A stretch of 64,000 nt of DNA, from assembly GCA_028532985.1 (NCBI GenBank), contig JANCIK010000002.1, positions 992,001-1,056,000 of the forward strand, read 5' to 3'. Below the pieces are notes generated by a model that ran no database searches, was not told where the DNA came from, and saw only the letters and a program-made list of their open reading frames with translations. Every line of letters starts with the position of its first letter. The first letter of the stretch is position 1. This document shows positions 1 through 11,449 of the stretch, piece after piece. The DNA comes from Stropharia rugosoannulata. Its lineage: Eukaryota; Basidiomycota; Agaricomycetes; Agaricales; Strophariaceae. Position numbers and translations under genes: made by a program.

Positions 1-1069
1 ACCAGCCTAGCCCAACACCATTGTGCAAATACATAGCGCAGTCTTCTCAGCGCGTTCAAAAAATCAAGGATGGGCATGACAATAATGTGGTTGGACCGGG
101 GCACGCCAAGGATGCACAGGTCGGGGGTCAGACTGGAACATTGGGGCCAGGGGAAGTTTGAGGTGGGGGTGGGTGGGTTAATGGCACCTAGACCGGGGTA
201 GGTCGGAGGTTAAATGAAACTTGAAAAGAGAGGTCGGCCGGCCGATGGTGAGGAGGAAGTAGACCAGATAAATATGACGGGCGTAGGCGTGCGTGCAGCG
301 TGAGGTGGAGACTCGAGATCGGGCGAGTGAAACATTATGCAACAAGGGGAGCTGCAGACTCGGAGCGGGAGGGATGTTGAACTGATCGGGGGGACGTGCT
401 ACTACGAGGGAGCAACAGCTAGCGGCAAATGGTCGTGAGAGCACGCTGCTAGATAGGCTGCAGAAGGGCGGGTAGGGGCGGGTAGGGGCATGTTGAGCCC
501 TTCAGTGGGTGTGCATGAGCTATCGGAAAGATTGGGCCGAACGGGGGAGGGAAGTAAGGACTCGGCAGAATTAGGTATGTTTGTGTTGATCGGAGTGGCG
601 GGCGACGTAGGGGGGAAGAAAGGGGACCTGGAGACGTGCGAGAGTGAGCCAAGAATCGACGTTGTGACTGTTGAGAACGGACAGTCAGCGAACAGACGAG
701 CTACATGCTGTAGTCCAGGATAGACTGAGTGAAACGCCTGAGCTGGTCAGCGTCGACGATGTGGGTAGTGGACAAGCCGGACAGGTAGAACATAAATGGA
801 AAGTTAACAAGAGCAGGCCAGAGGGAGACGCCAAAATGGCGGCCGGGAAGCGTATGCAGATAGGTCCACAAGAAGATATGTCCAGCTAGGGCAACTTAAG
901 AATGGCGTTATTCAATGAATAAGAGCAACGTGAGCAGTGAAAACGCAATCAAGCAGTGAAAAGTAGAGCAAGACTCGTAGTGGGCAAACGAAGGGTCGGT
1001 TGTGTTGCGGTTATGCTCATTCTATTGCTCTTTTTATGACCACTCGTTTGTTTTGGGGTACCCCAGGTC
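1..1069. other. Gene-poor leading segment
   Basis: No reading frame here has recognisable domains, a plausible splice pattern or coding-like composition. Short open frames on both strands are low-complexity (Pro/Ser/Arg-rich on minus, Gly/Arg-rich on plus), as expected from GC-skewed purine-rich DNA. I see no RNA gene or terminal repeat. Confidence 0.5.
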
Positions 1070-1960
1070 GAGATATCGAGAAGCCAGACGAGGGCAATCG
1101 AGCAGAAACTGAGACAGGGCACTATAATAAACACAGTGCTGCTGTACTCGAGTACATTTGCATGCACGCCAAGCGCGTCGGGGTCACTAGTTGAACACAA
1201 CGAGAGACAAATTCTACCATGAGAGGGTCATAGCAAAGTGGATAAGGCAGGTTATAGTGGTCGCAGCTGATCTGGAGAGCAGGACAGGAGAATGGGGGCG
1301 GCACTGGAGAGAGGACAATGGCGAACAACGGGGAAGTGTTTGCACAGGCGAATGTTACATTGGTGGGGGCAGGCGGTGGACTGAGGAAGGCGAGGAGTGT
1401 ATGTATATGCGATGAATAGAAAATGTAAGAAAACACAAGGCAACCAGGCAGCCCGCAGCATGCAGATCAGTCAGCACCCAGAAGCCGAAAGTGTCTGAAA
1501 ACATGGGAAAATCACGTACATTCCTCCTCAGGGCAGCAGCAAGCACATCGGTATTTGGGCGTGTCCTTGAGTATGAGGTATATCCATTCGCCTCGAGGAC
1601 GAGCCTACACGGAAAGAACGGCGCGCGGGATGAGAGAGGTGTTGACTGGCGCTCAGGACGGCCGGGATGGGGACAGGCGGGCACCGTTCTGTGACGGGGG
1701 TGGGCAAAGTGCCGGGCAGAGAGCCAGGTGCAGGCGTCTCGATGGCGGGGTAAGGCTGTGCGCGCAGGCAGGCGGTTCAAGGTTGTGTAATTATGGTTCG
1801 TGTAAACGGTAACATCAACAGCGGTGGCTGTTGTTCATGTCGTCCGGAATTGCCGGCCCGTTTGGACGCGATGTCCGAAGGCCAGCCGGCGGGATGGGGG
1901 TGGGAGACTGGCGAGCGGATGTGGCAGGTGGGAGGCAAATGTGCGAGGGCAATGACCGAG
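1070..1960 (+). repeat. Dispersed non-coding repeat, copy 1
   Basis: This tract aligns collinearly with 16625-18100. Shared blocks include the words around 1075-1160 (gaagccagacgagggcaa), 1205-1340 (catgagagggtcatagcaaa, gatctggagagcaggacagg) and 1575-1950 (cattcgcctcgaggacgag, ggcaccgttctgtgacgggg). The second copy has about 550 bp more between the first two blocks. No frame is conserved between copies, so it is probably an old transposon or duplicated non-coding DNA. It lies on the left of the HET cluster and its partner lies between two HET genes. Confidence 0.7.
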
Positions 1961-4900
1961 GCCTGCAGTTGATCCCTATTCGCGAGCGCGAGCATCAGGT
2001 GAAGGGCCGCGATGCGTGAGGTCAGCGGGATACAAGGGAGGTGGCAGGCGCATGGGTGTGACAGGCGAGGCAATGGGTAGCGACATGATATCATGGAGAG
2101 AGAACGGCAGAACGCAGGGCGAGATCAGGCGGCAACAACGTTGGGTGGGCGCCCACCGTGTATGGAAATATGTTTTAATCATCTCTAAGCTGGTATGCCA
2201 CTCATTAATCCCCTGTATGTACAGTACAGCTATGGTGATCTTCTATCCCACCATCTCTTCATTATACAGCCAATATCTCGGCTAAAGCTCGGTGACGAAT
2301 ATGTAGCTTTTAATTTTCAGTCAGAAATAAAGGGATTCAAGGTACTGTCAGGCATACATTGGACACTAAGCCGTCCTTCGTCGACCCTGTCCGAGCAACG
2401 AACCCACGCGCCCAGGAGGTTTTGCATTAAGAAACCTTTCCAAATAAGGATATTTGCTCCTCGCAGCTCACAGGTGCTCACTCGGAAGAGAACTGACCGG
2501 CTGTCACGATGTTGGATATGCAGTTCGGCATTACATGAAGGAGACGTCAGATACATAAACCGATTTGGACAACGTCGATTATGAATGTAGTGTAACAAGC
2601 CTGTAAGAATAGAATGGAATAAAAAAGGATCAAAATCATCGCGGTTACTTGGATTGTCAGATCTCGAGAAGCTTCCTTGGCCGGCGGTTGGGAGCTGTCC
2701 CCTGTCCCTGCCATCTTATATTCTGGCTCGCGTGGTTCCATCTGCGGCAGAGGCGGGAAAGTTAATTTCTTAGAGCGGCTTCGGGCGGCAACTCTCTGTC
2801 GCTGCGCGCGGGAGCTCTGTGAGGTTGTATTGACCTTCTCCCCATGACGACGTGTCGCTAAATAGGCACACCGTACCAAGGAGGCAGTTGGACCGCATGA
2901 CCGCGCGCGTTGAAGAGCGCGTTAAACATATTATTACTTTAAGCGTGTGGGCTGGGCGCCTATTTTGCCTTTCGATGTTTCATTTAATGTGATGCAGGCA
3001 GCACGAATTCTTTGACTTGCCATCAAGTATTCCACGGAGAAAGACTCATTCTTTGCCTTGAGCGTGTTTTAGTATGTCTCGGAGGCGCTATATCGACTAT
3101 TGTATATATTTTGCAGACGACCTCAAAAGCCTCATTCGCCTTGGCGGCACGGAGAGGAACACTCAAATAACCTCTCAGAAAATCGGCTATAATTCAGTCA
3201 TGCCATGATTGGCAATGAAAGAAAGCTCGACACCTGAGATACTCATTAACAGAGGCGCAGAAGAGCAATATTGAGCATGTATTCCCCGCCATGGTCAACC
3301 GAGCCGCCGGCCGGCATTCGGCACGTCGAACATGGTTGACGCCCCGAGAAGGCGCGCACGTTGCCATTCTAGGCCGCCTCTCGCGTATCACTGCACAGGT
3401 GAGTGTCACCCTGCTCTATTAAAGGCAACGAAGCGTCGTATTCTGCGCGGCGACCCTGCAAAATCAATGTTCTGGCACATTCGTGAAGCGTTCGTGTGCG
3501 TATTTATTTATAATACATATGACCATTGAATACCTACGGACAGTATGTGAGAAGTACAGATGTCGTGATCTGGCATATATGTAGCAGTCTATCTTATCGC
3601 TTAGAACTTCAGAGAAGACAGAAGAACACGTAGGAAAGCGCCCAATCATCTATGTACAAGCCATATATCTTATCCATCCGCCAGACGAGAGTTGCTTTAC
3701 GCTGTCTGGCGGTGGTAGAGAACAAGTTATTACTTGTCGATTATTACTCGTCAAGGAAATCATTGCCGATTCGCGAGCCTGCTCACGCAGATTGACAAGG
3801 GGCTCCGGTTGCATCTGCCACACTCGCACGGCATGTCGTCAGCCCGGATCAGCTGAGCTCATTACTATGCTCGAACGTTCTTTTTCTTGCCATATGCAGC
3901 AAAGAGGATTCGTATAATTAGCTGATGGCGGTGTAACATTTATATCGCGGGTGCCGGCGACGAATGTCGTAGAACGTCGCAGAACTGAGAAGCCTGAAGT
4001 ACGCCTGTGTGTATGTAAGATTATAGATTAATTGGAGTTGTGCGTTAATCTCCATGGACCTGAAGTGCCACCCAAGCCGCAGGTACCGCAAAGCCGTAGG
4101 CAGAAGTAAATTACTTGACTTCCATCATACTGCGCAACTTAAAGCTCGAGCGTTTTATTTTAGGTGTAAAAGCCGATTTGACAGTTACGTTATGGTTACT
4201 TAATTGGAAATCCTGTAAAGATGGGATGAGAATCAGCGATAGATCTCGCCAAGGGCGACTGGATGAAGTGTAAGTAAGAAAGGTGGCGTCTCCCGACGTG
4301 ATGCCTTGCGTAGCGAGCGGGTCAGCGGTGCTCCATGTTTCCTGAGGTTGTCTCCTGAGGCGGTTGGGGACTGCATCTTTCAACCTGGTCCCATTCCTTG
4401 TTTGGTTTAGCAGTATGAATTCGTACGGCACTTGGCGCCGTGCGTTACATTGGTCATGTCCGTGTCCACAGCGTCTTGGTCAGCGCTCATGGACTGCGAC
4501 AGGTACTCGCTGCGGCGAAAGCAGATGGATTCATTGTAAGGTATATCCATCATACATTACGTATGGCACCCTTGAAGGACCGCCATTCGGCGGAACTACG
4601 AGTGTTCACTTGGAACGTATTTATTCCCCGCCAATGACTCTTTGCGTAGCCGACGAAACTGTTTGAGTTTGATGCAGCCTCCTGATCATTGTTGGAACAG
4701 CGCGACTCGGGGTACTAGCCGAGATGAGTATATTAATTATAGGTACTGCCAGCGGTAGTGGAAGGTAAAACAGTCAAAATGGATTGAAATCGCATATATC
4801 ATTGCTGCAAACGACAGTCGCATGCGTGCGAGGTTTGGGCACAATAGCTGAGCTACAAGCATGCATATCTTTCGGACATCGCCCATACATAAAATGTTCT

Positions 4901-5925
4901 GCACGCTGTCTCGTTTCATGCACTCAGATGGTAGGTGCCGGCACAGTCATAGAGGGTGTAGGAGGAAAGGACACACCATGTTACTCTCCCTGCATGCGTG
5001 GAATAGATAATTTTATTTCAATGCCCCTACAAAGGCAAGGTAGATTTATGGCTCATCGGACTTTTTGCCATAGTCAAATTTCGCACCAGAGCCCGCTGAG
5101 GGAGACACGCGTGCATGGTGTGCGTGACATAGTTTCAGTTGTGGTCCAAATGCGGTAATTGTGGTTCTTTTTTGGGCTGAAGCGTGATCGACGATCGGCA
5201 AAAATGAAAGACGGCACGAAAATCCAACTAGCTCACACTCGGGGATTTTCCAAGGATTGTAGGTTATATTCATAGTAAAATTGCAGAATACTCGCTTTGA
5301 TTTCGTTCATTTGTCCAATGTCCGGCTTTTCGCTTCGTTTGTCTTCTTTGTGGTTCGGTTTGCGCCAGGTTTGCGTGCATGCGTCGTGCTCGTTCAACTT
5401 CTCGTTACTTAATTATGTATTTAGTACATATTCACGAGTGGTCCCTAGCGCTTTGGTGTAGGAGCTTCGTAGTATCGCTTCTTCTTTCTGAGTCTGCTCT
5501 TCAACCTTCCTGCTTCCCACATAAATCATACTGGGATTCAGGAAGACACAATTTTGCACACCGCAACGCAAGGCTCTCCCCGAACTGAAATTTATATTCA
5601 TTGGAAAAGAGACCCCTAGCTAGGGTCAGAATGAGCCAGAAACAACAGCCGACTCCTATTAATAGAAACTTAGTAGAATATAAAAAGCATTCAAAGGAAC
5701 CCGAGCTAATGTTCGAACACCTTCAAATCCCTCTGGAATCTCATAACTTCAATAGGCTCCTTACCACTGGGTCTAGCTAAACACATTGCATTACACTCAC
5801 TGTCTTTATATTTACATCAAACATCCGACGTGAATAGGATCCCCCAGCACCTACATGAAGTTGGCAGGTAGGACAGTGCTGCGTATCATACTAGAAGATC
5901 CGGTATATCAAAATTGAGACTGCGA
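1961..5925. other. No recognisable gene
   Basis: About 4 kb without a convincing gene. Open frames are short and carry no recognised motif. The stretch at 4364-4666 is open in two overlapping plus frames but I recognise neither product. Confidence 0.4.
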
Positions 5926-5929
5926 AACG

Positions 5930-6790
5930 TAGATGTTGATACACACGGATCAACTCCGCTAAGGATTCTTGTTGGATTACTTAGACCTACCAGTACAACT
6001 CCAACTTTCAAGTGCGTATACAATATGTCTGCTGTGTTAGTGTTGTATTATCTGACGGGGGGCTGGAGTTGAAATAAGGTTTAAATTTAGAGTTAGTGAC
6101 GAGCTCCTGAAGACACTCGGAGGTTTCGTGAGCTTCAGAAGGTACAAATGACTTTTGTTTTGCACTCCCCTTCTCTAATATTAGATCTTTCTGGAAAGTA
6201 TTTAAAGGTATAATGAAGGGAAGACCAGAGTAAATATATTTGCTACTAGCACAACATACTACTAAACTGGATGGAGACCATATTTATAAACAAGGAGAGC
6301 AGCGCCGAACTAGATGAATTCGGTCAATGTACGCATGGTATTGATGTTTATATTGCGTATCTCGTCGATACATTCGAGTTTGGAGAGAATTCAGCAGACA
6401 CTTAGTTCACGCGACGTTTCAGGAACTGTTGGCAAGCCAAAACATTTATTCCTGAAACTCCAACAGTACAAAACTTCTCCCTGGCTACTTTACCTCCCCA
6501 CATATATTGGATGACCCGGAGTTTCATATGGATGCAAGGGCTAATGGACACTTGAAGATTCCGGTAGAAGTGCAGTATCAGGTATTCAAAGTGACCTCAA
6601 TTACATTGAACGCCGTAAGAACTTCGATATCTTTTCTTTATTTTTACCCCTCGGTATACTTTTCAATGTGCCGGATTATGGAGCTGGCTGAAAGTCGTAA
6701 AGTTACCCGCACAGATGAGGCCTCCTTGGAATTAGCATTTCCACTGCGTATGGAGAAGAGCCTGGTAGGATACGAGCCTAGTGGGATAAA
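5930..6790 (+). pseudogene. HET-domain gene remnant (psi-HET 1)
   Basis: A decayed copy of the HET genes found downstream. Near 5950-6005 a relic of the second exon (LRILVGLLRPTSTTP, compare ALLASLIGFVRPTTP) is followed by a donor-like site; near 6100 ELLKTLGGFVS matches the third exon. Around 6268 the HET core appears as WMETIFINKESSAELDE (intact genes: GWMDTVCINKESSSELDE), then VYIAYLVDTFEF, FQELLASQNIY and CRIMELAESRKVTR, separated by stops and frame changes. The C-terminal half is missing. Not translatable as one protein. Confidence 0.85.
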
Positions 6791-7031
6791 TGCCCCAGGC
6801 TTGTGTTTATTTTTTTTAGAGAGTCCGTGCACACGCTGACCTTTGTCCGAATGTGGTAATGGCCTTTCTGTTTTTGGTATTGCCTTATCATGTCTATCCC
6901 GGTTGCACATTTTCATTGTATCCTTCTTAAAGACTGTCTCAAATATGTCGACGCATATAATTTCCTCTGTTGAAACGTTGAAACATGATACTGTACAGAT
7001 GATGGCGTACACCATCATGGTAAGTGACAAG

Positions 7032-7210
7032 CGGATTCTCACGGCCGGCGCGACCAAGGCGCGTCAACAAAGTCACGCTCCGGAAGGCCGGCCTGCACGG
7101 GGCGCTTTCAAGTGCGCCAAGGGCCAACCAGACGCAGAGGAAGGAACAGAGGGACGCGCAGACGCACGCATTGGACACAAAAAAGGCGGATATAACGGCT
7201 AAACACATTA
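7032..7210 (+). repeat. Direct repeat flanking HET gene 1, downstream copy
   Basis: Begins cggattctcacggccggcg and shares the order of blocks with 9720-9864: aaagtcacgctccggaaggc, an aggaacag block, then ggacacaaaaa and a cacatt end. The two copies are in the same orientation and bracket the HET gene at 7279-9531. The repeat's nature is unknown. Confidence 0.75.
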
Positions 7211-7278
7211 AGGGGTTCAATTCACAAATATATGTACATACTGTGTTATACTTCTATGATCCAAGAAAACCCCGCCCA

Positions 7279-9531
7279 TCAAGGAAAATATGCCGAAATA
7301 ACTTTAAAGCCCAGCTTCTTTGCCTCTGCTCCAGTCAGTGTAAGTACGCCATCACTTGACACATTGGGTCCCTTGTATGGAAGATTTATGCGGAGTGGGC
7401 CTAAACGCTGCCAGTATATTCCAGTCCCATGCAAAGATTGATTAAATGGTTTTATGTCTGTAAACCGTGTTGTGACGGTAGCATTACTGGGATTTAACAA
7501 GTCAGGTAGCACAGGTACACCGAGACTGTTTCCAACTGAGATCCGCATGCTGTCATGCTCTTCATCAATTTCTGACCAAAATATTGCAAGAAAAACAAAA
7601 GGAGGGGCAGGGTCAGACACCATGCTAATGGTTTGTGGAATAAGGCGGACATCAAGGTTCGAGACCCACTCAGCTGTTCCTTTGCTATCGTCCAGAGCAC
7701 TATAGCGATACTCTGGCCCAGAATAATCAAGTGCCCAGGATGTGTACGTCATAGATATATTGAGTGGGAATTTATGCTTGTATATGTCTTCTTTAAATAG
7801 CGGAATTGCAAGGAATGTGGCATGGACTCCCAGATGGGACAGTAATAATGGGTCCTGTGGGGCAATAGTCGGTCGGACCTTCCTGCTATGGCCGATATAG
7901 TCAATAATTGTTTCCGGCAAGATGGAGCGGTCGTTAGTGTGATTGAAGAGGTCCAGAAAGTCCCTCCGCGAGATCATTATCTGCTGAATCATTCGTTGTA
8001 ATGCATTCCAGGAGCCTTCACCGTACGCAATAGAGATGCTAACTCGGAGTAGACCCATTAGTGAGTAGACATGGTCTTCTAAACGGGTCACTTTGCGCTT
8101 TGCCGCCAATTCCATAATTCTGCAGATTGGAATGACATTACCACGGTAGTAGAAATTGACGAGCTCGTTAGGTGTAATTGATGTTGCTTTGAATATTTGG
8201 TACTGCACTTCCGCCGGCAAGAACACTGTCTTCCCCTGAATTTCAGGAAATTCTGGCCCACACTCGGGATCGTCTAGGGGGGCCTTAAAGTCACCGGGGA
8301 GGAGCGCCTTCCAGTCATGGTTGTAGAAATGAATGTTTGGATTTGCCAGGAGCTCCTGGAGCGTCCAGCCACGCGTGAACCACATATCTTCTGGGATCTG
8401 CGTGAATTCGACCGTGTCCGCAAGGTATGCAATACAGACACGCGCCCCTCTGTACCACTTATACATTGAGCGAATCGATTCGTCCAACTCAGTGCTGCTC
8501 TCCTTGTTTATACAAACGGTGTCCATCCAACCTAGTAGCATACCGTGCCTGCGAGCGGCGACCTCGCAGAAGTTGACAATCTTGCTATTGCCACGGGTGC
8601 TCTGCGGCAGCGTGCGCTGGTCCCAGCTGTTAAACAGAATGTCCCCTGGCATGCCTCGCAGCCAGGTGTGCGATAGGATGGCGTACTGGCAGTATGTGTC
8701 AGCAAGCCAGTCTGCGCGGCGTGATAATTTCCCAGTGAACAACCGCCTGCCTGGGTAGGCGGCCTGGATGCGCATAAGAATGATACTAGCCAGTTCACTA
8801 CGCTCAACCAGAGTGCATTGTTTCCCATTTGAGTCGAAACTTATCATGCGGATAGGCATATGTTTAAATATAAACTTGGTTACTGCTTCAACTATCTCGC
8901 TAGGAAATGCTGAAAAGTTCACATGTAATTCAGTTTTAGAAATACGGAAGTCGACAAACATACCATTTGACTGCGGGTACACATCTACCATACTGGACAG
9001 ACGCAGAAATTCATCCACATCGGATGTTGTTTCTTTTGGAAGCATCTCATTATCTAAAGATATGCATGTTAGAAGCGGACATTATCAAATGGTAAATGTA
9101 CTTGCCATGACCTTCACTGAGTTGTTCGTCTGTACTCATCCCAGAACCGCCTAATACAGGAGATAAGCTGACGTGTAAGATGTACGAAGACATAAAGGAC
9201 CTGCCTTCTTGCTTGTTACTTGTACCATTTCCTCCCGAATTAAGCACTAGATTTACAAAATCATCCAACGTCTTTAGGAGCTCTTGGCCTTGCGCAGATT
9301 TACACAGGTGGATAACGTCCATGTCTGAATGTAAAGAATATATGTCAGCACTCCATATAAAACGTGCAGAACACAACACCGATATACTCACTTGGAGTTG
9401 AAGGTCTGATGAATCCAATGAGACTCGCCAACAGAGCTGACCCATGTGGGTTAGCATCCGCTAGTTGTTATCAGCTTCAGTGAATCGCGATCTTCCAGGC
9501 TATGCACTGCCATCTTACCTGCTGAGTCCAT
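7279..9531 (-). CDS. HET-domain protein 1 (heterokaryon incompatibility type)
   Basis: Four-exon model on the minus strand: 9531-9519, 9460-9392, 9324-9106, 9053-7279; phases agree and give about 691 residues. The third intron is GC-AG (GCAAGT donor). Near the N-terminus exon 2 encodes a hydrophobic segment (ALLASLIGFIRPSTP), exon 3 the stretch LCKSAQGQELLKTLDDFVNL. The HET domain lies at about residues 220-360: YAILSHTWL, then GWMDTVCINKESSTELDESI, then WFTRGWTLQELLA, the usual HET blocks. A family-specific C-terminal half follows, with CRIMELAAKRKVTR, a YSLMGLL-x-VSI block and a conserved end (LTLTGAEAKKLGFKVIS). HET proteins are known to trigger cell death after fusion of unlike hyphae; its partner here is unknown. 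Splice sites were chosen by comparison with its two paralogues. Confidence 0.88.
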
Positions 9532-9719
9532 GTGACTCGATTTTGGGGATTCTATTCAGGGAGAGTAATCGCTGTGATAATGCAAGAAACAGTTGTGATT
9601 TACAATGCTTACCTAGACTTGCTGTGCTATACATCATTAAGTTCCAGAGGGAATTAAAGAGGCTAAGTTGATTTCAGAGTGACGGAGGCACTTTCAATCA
9701 ACTTCCCAAGTCGAACAAA

Positions 9720-9864
9720 CGGATTCTCACGGCCGGCGCGACTCACAAAGTCACGCTCCGGAAGGCCGGCCCGTATGGGGCTCTGTCAAGGAAGGAACAG
9801 GGAGTGCAGACTCACACATTGGACATAAAAAGACACGTATGAAAGCTGCACACATTGGAGACAC
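9720..9864 (+). repeat. Direct repeat flanking HET gene 1, upstream copy
   Basis: Second copy of the block at 7032-7210, same orientation, with a shorter middle part. It lies about 190 bp upstream of the HET gene 1 start codon, so the gene sits between two direct repeats. Confidence 0.7.
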
Positions 9865-9957
9865 TTCAAAGCCACCGGCGACGCACAAATTAACCAAGAC
9901 GACAGAACACGTCAAAGTCGGGGAAAGCCTTACAGTTGCCTCACAGTGATGTACGCC

Positions 9958-10909
9958 CAGTGTTGTGCGAGTCATTGACTAGTCAATGACTCAAGGTGAC
10001 TAGTCACCATTAGTCAAGTGACTAGTCAAATGACTAGTCAAATGGCGCGGTTTGACAGGTGGCTGTGCGGTCACCACATAAATATAGATACAATATGGAT
10101 AAGCAGTACAAGTCGTCAATAGCTAGTACATTAAGACTGTAATATCGCATAGATAAACCAATAATATCCAATAGAACACAGATTTACATCCCTAATAAGA
10201 CCTGAGCAGTGGTTTCATCAATTTCCGTGTCTAAATCACCGTCACCATCCATATCTAATGGTTCATACATCTCCAGCTCCTCATTAAAGCTATGAAGAGC
10301 GAAGTGCTCGAACTGCAGGGCCCAGTAATTATCGTCAAAATGGAATAGGTAGGAAATCTTGGTATCCTTGTAGATATCATCGGGTTCTTCTGTAGATGCA
10401 GTGTCGGTTTCCGGTATATCCAACTCCCAGACAGGCTGGCCTGGTCAGATTGTCCTGTGGATTTGCTAGGATGATTTATGAAGTGCGAGTTGTACCATTT
10501 AAGTTGAACAGCAGGCATTGTAGGGTGATAATGACACCGGACTGCAAGTTTTCCTAGCTTTTATACTATTTTACAGTTCTTTTTTGGCTCAATTGCAGCT
10601 CTTATTTTACACAAATCAATCAGTTTAATCATGATATATCATTCTAAGAGTTCCACCATCTGTTAAACTATCACTACCAGAGTTTTGAGGGGTGTTTTTG
10701 TTGAACAAAATCAAACGACGATGGCGTCAATGTTAATCTACGCAGAAAAGCCCATATATTCCCACCTTTCTCAAACCTTCCCACCCATGGCATCTCGGCC
10801 ATCAGATGACTAGTCATTCACTAGTCAAATCAACCCAATGACTAGTCATTTGACTAGTCACCGTCATTTGACTACATCAATTTGACTAGTCAATGACTAG
10901 CCAACACTG
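9958..10909. mobile_element. hAT-like non-autonomous DNA element
   Basis: The ends are imperfect inverted repeats: CAGTGTTGTGCGAGTCATTG on the left and CAGTGTTGGCTAGTCATTG when the right end is read on the minus strand. CAGTG-type ends are usual for hAT elements. Both subterminal zones (9975-10045 and 10803-10905) are packed with the palindrome TGACTAGTCA and variants, at least ten copies in all, such as a hAT transposase would bind. Length 952 bp is too short for a transposase. The flanking 8-mers (tgtacgcc, ctgtcttc) do not match, so no target duplication is preserved. Confidence 0.75.
10184..10518 (-). pseudogene. Short acidic ORF pair inside the hAT-like element
   Basis: Two overlapping minus frames read as one protein if a single-base shift near 10425 is assumed: start MPAVQLKWYNSHFINH, then an acidic stretch (DMDGDGDLDTEIDE) close to the end. 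Together about 110 residues. I do not recognise it. It could be a relic of a hAT transposase or a passenger peptide; the frame change suggests decay or a very small intron. Confidence 0.4.
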
Positions 10910-11449
10910 CTGTCTTCCCTGCTTCCTTCCTGACTTCCTTGTCCCTTCCTGATTGCTGGGACACCGTGTACACCCTTCCCCCGTCTCCGTTCACCACTCT
11001 AATATCTGCCCTTTTGCGTTGGTATCCTCTTCCCTGTTTCTCTTTTCGCGCTTCCCGCCACCTCTTGTGCCGCCCACTCTCCCGCTTTGGCCTACTAAGA
11101 CAAATAACTTAATAACGATCCCAGGTAACGGCTTCGATGTTAGAAATTGAAATAACTGGGATGCGGAGCTTGAAAGATACGACTTGAGGTATTTCGTATT
11201 ATGAAGTATGAGTGCATTTAACTTCATAACACGCATAAAGTTGAACAAGCGGCCCACAGTGAAAATTTGGTCCAGAATTGAAGCATGTCATTGGATTCCT
11301 TTCATCGCCTTGCAGTATCATGATTGACAAATTCTATAAATAGAACCGTGGGACGACGAAATGTATATAAGGGAGCCCAAGCCGCAATCATAAGTGCCAC
11401 AAATTTCCCCCATATATACTCAAAGACGTCGAACCCGCTGCGTAGTTCA
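10910..11449. other. Upstream region of HET gene 2
   Basis: No gene. Contains pyrimidine-rich stretches near 10910-11095 and a TATA-like word (gtatataag) near 11361, roughly 90 bp before the start codon of HET gene 2, which could serve as its core promoter. Confidence 0.35.

Noticed and set aside
178..652. Two minus-strand frames of 88 and 67 codons
   Set aside because: Low-complexity composition, no domain, no splice context.
1355..1780. 141-codon minus frame rich in Pro/Arg/His
   Set aside because: The homologous DNA at 17.6-17.85 kb does not keep the frame, so it is not coding.
8333..8828. Frames of 141 and 98 codons inside HET gene 1
   Set aside because: Antisense or shifted shadows of the HET coding sequence.
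9950..10917. 8-bp target-site duplication of the hAT-like element
   Set aside because: Left tgtacgcc and right ctgtcttc do not match.
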